Positions 57,956 to 64,000 of a DNA stretch of 64,000 bases are shown here, in pieces; within the stretch, counting starts at the first letter, position 1; every line of letters begins with the position of its first letter. The position numbers and the translations under genes were made by a program. The notes under the pieces were generated by a model. The model was given only the letters and a program-made list of their open reading frames with translations. It did not search any database and was not told the DNA's origin. The DNA lies in assembly GCA_035048495.1 (NCBI GenBank), contig CM068551.1:17238248-17302247 (forward strand). The letters are read 5' to 3'. This stretch comes from Euptelea pleiosperma (lineage: Eukaryota > Streptophyta > Magnoliopsida > Ranunculales > Eupteleaceae).

Positions 57956-58780
57956 TGAGCGTTGATACTAATATGTGTAGCCACTGCCTGTCCTGAACAT
58001 TGTCATCAAGAAAACATCACAACTGCTGCACATAAACATTTATTAAGTGTGACTGGTTCAGCATGGATATTCTTTCGCCACTTCAACTTTATGCTCATTA
58101 AGTTTCACACCGCCGGAAATTTGTATATACTTTGTTAGCCATCCAAACTCTATTTCTGATCAGCGATGTGACCGAGTGTTGAGTCTGAGTTTTGACTTTT
58201 GAGGTTTTCCTCCAAAGTCCTAAATTGTGGAGTGTCAGGAGATTGAAGGTCTTATATTGGCTTTATTTTCTAAAATCAGATCCAACTCTTTTGCTTTCAA
58301 GTGCTGGCTTTAGTTAAATCCGGTCCGGGCCCGTGGATTGGGCCTAACCACACGACCCAATAATCCAATCCACTAGCAGGGCCCAACCACACAAGCCAAT
58401 GATCCAATCCACTAGCATATTTTAAGGCCCTTCCCATAAGCCCAAAAATTCAGGCCCACTCACCCTATCATGCCCAAATCCATTCATCTCCCGTGCCTAG
58501 CCTTGAAAAAAAAAGAGGGAAACTATATTTTCAAGTATGGTGAAAAAGAAGAGTTTGAAGTCTCCATTGCTCATGTCCAAGACTAGATCTATGCCCTAAG
58601 CCAATGTATAAAGCAATTTTAGGCCCAGAATATGGGACAATTAGGTACGCATGAAGCCTAGATTCAAGAAATCCGAAGGGTAAGAATATTGATGGTAATG
58701 GATCTAGTAATTTTACAACCTCTACTATGATAGAAGTACATTCCCAGCTTCTTTATTTATTTTGTTGATATTCTTTCTTT
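57956..58780. other. Intergenic with a short tandem repeat
   Basis: 58335-58410 has two copies of a ~38-bp unit (acccaataatccaatccact / agccaatgatccaatccact, each followed by agca). GGGCCC and GGCCC words continue to 58460. No gene seen. Confidence 0.55.
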
Positions 58781-58783
58781 TTT

Positions 58784-60230
58784 TTGGTGAATGTGTTTAC
58801 TGTAGTGCATTTCCAAAGTTTAAGGGAACCGAGACAAGGGGATCCTCTCTCCCCTCTCTTTTTTATAGTGGTGGTGAAGGCATTGGGGAGGGTAGTGAAG
58901 AGAGCAGTTGAAGGCGGGGACCTGGAGGGTTTTGGGGTTGGAGAAGGGGGTATGGTGATCTCTCATTTGCAATTTGCGGATGATTCCATATGTTTTTTAG
59001 GGTTTTCTATTCTATTGCTCAACTTAGATACTTTAGGGACCTCTTGTGTTGCTCTGAGGTGGTTCTTTGGTTTACGTATCAATCTAGCGAAAAGTAAGCT
59101 TTTGGAGGTGCGGGCGTAGAGACGTTGCATTTCTAATTGGGAACTTTAGGATGTGGCACTGGTAGTTGTCCGGCGACTTATCATGGGTTGCCTTTTGGGG
59201 CAAGATATTGTTCGAAGGTGCTATTGGACCTAGATATTGAGAGGGTTGGAAGGAGGTTAGCTTTGAGGAAAGGCCAATATTTGTCAAAAAGGGGGAAGGT
59301 AGTCTTGATCAAGAGTACTCATTATTTACTATTTTTCTTTATTTTCTATTCTTATGTGCATTGTGAAGAAGTTGGAGTTGTTGATTAGAAAATTTAAATG
59401 GAATGATAGGTTGAAGGTTTTTAAGAACCATCTAATCGATTGGAAGACGGTTTGTACTCCTAAAAGGTTGGGTGACTTGGCGGTTAAAAACCTAAAGGTA
59501 ATGAATTCGGCTATTTTAGGGAAGTTTCTTTAGAGGTTTCGGGAAAAATCTTGTGGCCTTTGGAGGTGGGTTATTGTAAGTATGGGAGTAGGAATTTGGT
59601 TTGGGATAGCAGTGTGTCCATTCTTCTTATGGGTGCAGCCTTTGGCAGGATGTTTTAATGTAAATAAGATTTCTCTAAAGAAATAGTCTTCAAGGTGGGC
59701 AAAGGTGATTAGGTGTGCTTTTGGGAGGATCGATAGTGTGGAGAGACTCCCCTTAAGAAAGATTTCTCAATTCTTTTCAGTATATCGAATAAGAAAGAGC
59801 AGTCAATAGAAGGCTTTATCATTTGGGTTTGCAATGATCTTTCATGGAATTTTGGATTTATGAGAAATATTAATGATTGGGAAATAGTTGTGGTTTCTAG
59901 CTTGCTTGTCCGTATTAGAGAAAACCCCCATCTCATCCTTGCATCCAACAAGCACTGGTGGACTCAGAATAGTAAGGTATGTTTTATGTGCGGTTGTTCT
60001 ATTTGGTATTGGATCAGTGCTGGATTTTTCTCCATGTGTAAGACCAATAGGAAATTTGTGAACCATCTTCTCTATTGTTGCTTGGCTAGGAAAGTTTGGT
60101 GCTCTTTCATCTCCTTTTTTTGGGATCCATTAGGTCATGCTGAGGTCTGTTAAGGATATGTTTAGCAGCTGGTCTTCTTATGCTTTCTCTGAAATAACCG
60201 TTCGTTCTCTTTTACCCAGAATACCTTGAA
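58784..60230 (+). pseudogene. Decayed LINE ORF2 (RT catalytic region to zf-RVT)
   Basis: Plus-strand frames in sequence carry the LINE reverse transcriptase from the catalytic centre to the C-terminus. They show RQGDPLSPLFFIVV, then LQFADDSICF (the (F/Y)ADD active site) and INLAKSKLL at 58784-59119. Next come TYHGLPFGARY and QYLSKRGKVVLIKSTH (59137-59340), LIDWKTVCTPKRLGDLAVKN (from about 59440) and VCFMCGC..., FVNHLLYCCLARKVWCSFIS (59975-60110; zf-RVT). At least three frame changes and stops interrupt it. It is a different, older LINE from 13977-15418. Confidence 0.88.
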
Positions 60231-60239
60231 GGGGGGTTG

Positions 60240-61600
60240 ATTAGGTATTAAAAATTGCTTTAACCTAAACAACTTTACTGGTCTGGTAGGGGTAAATAAA
60301 ATCACATACCAAAATAAAATAGTTGATTGATAATGAAAGAATTATCTCAACCGACTAGGATCAAATATATCTCCATGATATATTATCTCTGTATCGTTTT
60401 AGTTAATTAAATAATAGTGCCGAAATCAAACAACTCATAACACATGCGATTTTTTTATATGGAAACCTTAGCCAAGGAAAAACCACGGGACCACGTCCAG
60501 ACGGAAAGTATCACTAACTGGAAAGTTTTGAGTTACAGAAGTTGCCTACGCAGCACCGTTGCAAATGCAACTTCCAACATTAGCCAAGGCCCACTACCGG
60601 TGCGTCTACGTCCTCTGGCTTCACGCTACGAATCCACGCACATCCTTCCAATCACGAAGGCTTTGCCGCTTATTCAGTTTGGTACACCCCAAACCTACCT
60701 TCGATCAGTGCACCCCGATCTTAATTCTCACACGACAGTCTCTACTGAGGGTGAATGATTCAATACACCATGAACCCCACAGTTGCTCAAGAGTGTTGAG
60801 TCACACTGGTACTCTCTGACTACTAGGTTAAGATTCTAAATTGAAAACCTAGGCAGAATATGGATCAAGCTCTCAGCTTTGATCTTCGGAAGAGAAAACC
60901 TCACAAGGTAAGTATTCAAAGCTAGACTCTTTCTCTTCAATAACAAGAACTATTATTTTCTCTCTTGTTGTGTATGTTATATAGCTCAAGAGTGCTCTAT
61001 TTATAAGAATATTGAGCCCCTAGGTCGTGCAAGTCGTGGGAATAAGGAACCACAAAAACCGGATCTGAAATTGACACTTTCTACGAAGTCCAATCGATTG
61101 TACACTTGGTCCAATCGATTGTACTGTATAGATGGATTTTTGTTCATAAAAACAATCAATTGTACTTAGGGTCCAATCGATTGGGTACTTTGGAAGTTCT
61201 GTCTCATATGGTCCAATCGATTGGTTCTCACAGTCCAATCGATCAGACTTGGTTCAATCGATTGTAGAGAAGACTCTAGTCGATTGTACTCTGAGAAGTT
61301 TATGTCCCATAGAGTCCAATCGATTGGACTTGTTCAGTCGATTGGACTCCCTTAGTCAATAATTTAACTTCTCTTTGCACGAAATGACTAGGGTTAGTCT
61401 TTTGATTTAGTTCAACCATTAATTAGATTTTAATATCCTATTCCTATGGTCACTAAGTCTCTTACCTTCCTATGCAAGTATACACGATCTTTAACAGATG
61501 TCGTCAACCATCTGATTCTTGCGATCTTCGTCTTTTAGTCTTCACGTAGTCTGCTAAGAATGCATACCACGACAACTTCGAAGCTACACTAATGCTCGTA
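60240..61600. mobile_element. LTR-derived sequence with CAATCGATTG palindrome cluster
   Basis: Related in order and wording to 560-2060. It has a start in tttaacctaaacaa, then ggaaaccttagccaaggaaa, aaccacgggaccacgtccag and a ctctatttataag word (60996). Then come about ten copies of caatcgattg or near variants at 61083-61345, spaced 15-50 bp. No coding sequence; the frames here are short. Probably LTR or leader of a copia-type element. Confidence 0.5.
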
Positions 61601-61679
61601 GGAATGGTTACATGAATGTTTATATCACTCGAAATCTTTGCCAAAACTAGAATAAGAAATTATTCTTTACGTTCTCCCT

Positions 61680-62045
61680 TAGAGGCCGGTGATTATGGGG
61701 CTTGCTTCTGTTTGCGGTGTGTTGGAGCCTTTAGAAGGAAAGGAATCAAAGGGTTTTTGAAGGCAAGGAGGAAGAGGTGCCCGTTATCATCCTTAATATC
61801 AAATCTCTCATGTTCTATTGGCCCAAGAATTTAAAGAGTGTAAAGGGATTTTCTTTGAGGGATCTTGCATCTAAGTGGGAATCTATTTTGTATAGGGGAG
61901 AATCCGGAGATTAGGTTATTTCTTTGTATTTATTGTTAGTGTTTCTATATAGGTCTCCTTGACCTCCTAGTTTTTTAGAGTTTGCTTTGTAGTTGTTCTC
62001 TTGGCTTTAGCCTTCAATAAATTTATACTTATTAAAAAAAAAAAA
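61680..62045 (+). pseudogene. LINE 3' end with poly(A)
   Basis: One frame reads RNQRVFEGKEEEVPVIILNI (61727 onward), then KSLMFYWPKN and FSLRDLASKWESILYRGESG with a stop at 61912. This is the C-terminal tail of a LINE ORF2. A 3' UTR follows, with caataaat near 62016 and an A run at 62035-62045. Heavily 5' truncated. A clear target duplication was not found. Confidence 0.75.
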
Positions 62046-62049
62046 TTTG

Positions 62050-63420
62050 CCCTGCCACCTAGAGTTGGGAATGTTGTTTGAATTGTGGATTATAGAACTC
62101 AACTGTATTACCAACATAATTATGATTATGGGATTGAGGTCGTCATTTATGAGTTTATTGGACAACTAGACCCTGAGGTCTTTTTTGAGTAATTGGGTAC
62201 TATGGAGAATATCTTTGCTTATGGATCTGTGGTAGAAGATAAGAACATATCTTTGGTTGCAACAGTATTTTGGGGATTCACTCTTATTTGGTAGACGGAA
62301 TTTCTGCAGTACTGTTGAAGAATGGTACTTGATAAGTAACTGCTTTGGGAAAGAATGAAAGAAGTTCTGCAAGTGAAATTTCTTCCATTTAAGTATTCCA
62401 GAGACCTTTTTAGGAAGTCACAAGACCTTAGACAGGGAATTTGTCAGCACAAGAATACACAGAGAAATTCTATAAAGTAGCTTTGCACTAAAGTCTTCAT
62501 GAAGGATATGAAGTTCATATTCAACAGTACCTACATGGACTTACACCCGACATAGTTATGATTTAGTTTTGTATAGATTTTCATACCGTTAAGGAGGCGT
62601 TTCATTATGTGTTGAAGTCAGAAGAAAAAATGTCTTATCTTTTCCAAATTCAGGAAATAGAGAAGTCAGGTCTCCTCCAAGAAACAAGAACATGAAAGGA
62701 ATTAAATGCTATAATTGTGACCAAGTAGGTCATGTCTCTTTTTCTTCTCCAAAAAGACGCAGTGAACATCATTGAAGAAAAGCTTTAGAAAAGGAAGATT
62801 CTCCAACTAAACTACTAATAAAATGTGGAGATCGATCCAGAAGGAGATGAAGTATCCTTGATGGCTATTGTAGGCATACTTCATCAAAGGCTGCTCAAGT
62901 CAAGCAAAAAATGAGGGCCTCAGTTTTTTGCCAGTTAGACATTGCTTTCGATGGGCCATTTGAGGAGAAGATCCATGCCATCCTTGACAATGGGAGCACC
63001 ATCAACATAATCTCCAGAGGGCTTGTAGATGCTTTACAATTTATGGGAACCAAAGAGAGGTATCCTTGTACAGTCCATGGATTAATGGTCTGCTTTGTTG
63101 AAAAAGGTACACAATATACGCGTCGTTATAAAATTTGGTGACTAAATCATCTTTGTCTTAACTTTAATGCCATGTTAGCAATATTGATGCTTACAATATT
63201 CTTTTGGGATGACCATGGCAGTATGATGTTGATTCCATCTGTTTCTCACTAAAGACATAAAAACAAGAAAAATGGCCAACTAATTACAGTGGGCTGTCAT
63301 TCTCTACGAGTCATGCCGAAGAGGAAAAAGCAGTGACCTTTGAGTGAAGACTCTTCAGTTGGATAGACTGAAGAATGGCATTCTGAAATTTGAGGGTGAA
63401 TTTTTCTGAAACCTGGGGGT
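62050..63420 (+). pseudogene. Ty3/gypsy gag-protease remnant
   Basis: Gag-like words come first, across several frames. At 62701-62751 there is a zinc knuckle IKCYNCDQVGHVSFSSP whose last Cys is Ser. A protease-like frame follows at 62911-63139 with AILDNGSTINIISRGLV (retropepsin D-x-G-S, here DNGS). Stops and frameshifts occur throughout. Reverse transcriptase, RNase H and integrase are missing before the downstream LTR, so this is an internally deleted element. A G-rich tract gaaacctgggggt at 63408-63420 fits the polypurine tract. Confidence 0.75.
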
Positions 63421-63421
63421 T

Positions 63422-64000
63422 TGATGCAGGAGCATTTTTATGCTAGTATGCTATCACAATACCATACCAACCTTCCAACAAGAGATGTCATGTTTGGAGA
63501 AGAGATTCTGGAAGGCCATGGTTGGATAGGCCATGAATTTAGTTAGTATTCGATCTCTTTAGATTTGATTGTATTTAATTTTCATATTTGAATTTGAAAA
63601 AGCTTTTTAATAGGTAGGAACAAACTTTTTTAGAGTTGATTTTATTTTGAGAAGACATAAAGACTTTTTTTTTTTTTAAATCGACTGTGTAGATTTTTTT
63701 TTTTTTTTGATAATTGTGTAGAACTATTGTTCTACATCTCTTTCTCATCTGAGCTCTACCAGAGGGTTCTACCACGACTGGCTTGGCCACAACCACCTAT
63801 ATCTGTGGTGCATCCTTTTCAGGATCTGACTCTTAGCAGATCCTGTGGGCTCAGTGTTTCTCTTGCTTCTCAGACACTGTGCTGGAAATCAGAGATTAAC
63901 CCACGTATTGTTGTCCTGGAAAATACATTCTATACATTTAAATATTTTGGCACTCATGCAGTTTATGTTTGTGCCTATTAGTTGCATTCATTGTGCCTGA
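63422..64000 (+). mobile_element. 3' LTR of the gypsy remnant, cut by window end
   Basis: It starts tgatgcaggagc directly after the polypurine tract and matches the LTR fragment at 57594-57955. T-rich runs lie at 63667-63679 and 63696-63709. The 3' end is outside the window. Confidence 0.7.

Noticed and set aside
1..64000. CRISPR arrays, bacterial operons, ribosome-binding sites or viral genes
   Set aside because: The regular repeats seen are microsatellites, fold-back elements or palindrome clusters of uneven spacing. Gene structure and transposons are those of a plant nucleus. Retroelement pieces are LINE, copia and gypsy fragments, and no virus gene was recognised.

Overview
The window looks like nuclear DNA of a flowering plant. 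The evidence is long LRR receptor kinases with GT-AG introns, L1-type LINEs, Ty1/copia and Ty3/gypsy fragments, many MITEs, a plastid-derived tRNA tract and AT-rich intergenic DNA. I cannot name the species. Only about a fifth of the window is host gene; the rest is mobile or decayed DNA.

Genes. Three apparently intact genes encode MIK2-like leucine-rich-repeat receptor kinases: RLK-A (6011-10691, minus), RLK-D (28931-33282, plus) and RLK-B (40754-45422, plus). Each has two exons, with the intron splitting the Glu codon of the kinase APE motif. A and B are close copies in opposite orientation. They lie in the two arms of an inverted duplication (about 5060-11630 and 40254-46405), and D sits alone between them. 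A fourth copy (46588-49271) is a pseudogene: its first half is RLK-A/B-like ectodomain and its second half is a Cf-9-type receptor-like protein with a membrane anchor and no kinase. A fifth (about 16038-16290) is a scrap of the first ~100 codons. The remaining host gene encodes a DUF716 (TMEM45-like) seven-helix membrane protein (56122-56988). The receptors would act at the plasma membrane, with the ectodomain outside and the Ser/Thr kinase in the cytosol. Their ligands cannot be told from sequence.

Region by region. 1-5 kb: LTR-derived DNA, a LINE fragment, a long-TIR element and two Mutator-like MITEs with 9-bp target duplications. 5-11.6 kb: duplication arm A with RLK-A. 12-20 kb: two LINE insertions with clear target duplications, and a decayed copy of the RLK-A 5' end and promoter, cut up by a LINE, a probable solo LTR and hAT-type MITEs. 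20-28 kb: Ty3/gypsy and Ty1/copia gag pieces, fold-back MITEs and a direct duplication. 28.3-33.3 kb: RLK-D behind a fold-back MITE. 34-36.5 kb: Helitron-like short units, two of them joined head to tail. 36.6-40 kb: a threefold tandem repeat of about 1-1.3 kb. 40.2-46.4 kb: arm B with RLK-B. 46.4-49.3 kb: the chimeric pseudogene. 49.6-55 kb: fold-back MITE, gypsy pol scrap, plastid insertion with a trnN-like sequence, hAT-type MITE, LINE tail. 56-57 kb: the DUF716 gene. 57.5-64 kb: LTR fragments, decayed LINEs and a gypsy gag-protease region running into an LTR that leaves the window.

All calls come from reading the sequence by eye. Similarity limits are approximate to tens of bases; splice sites, stops and target duplications were placed base by base.
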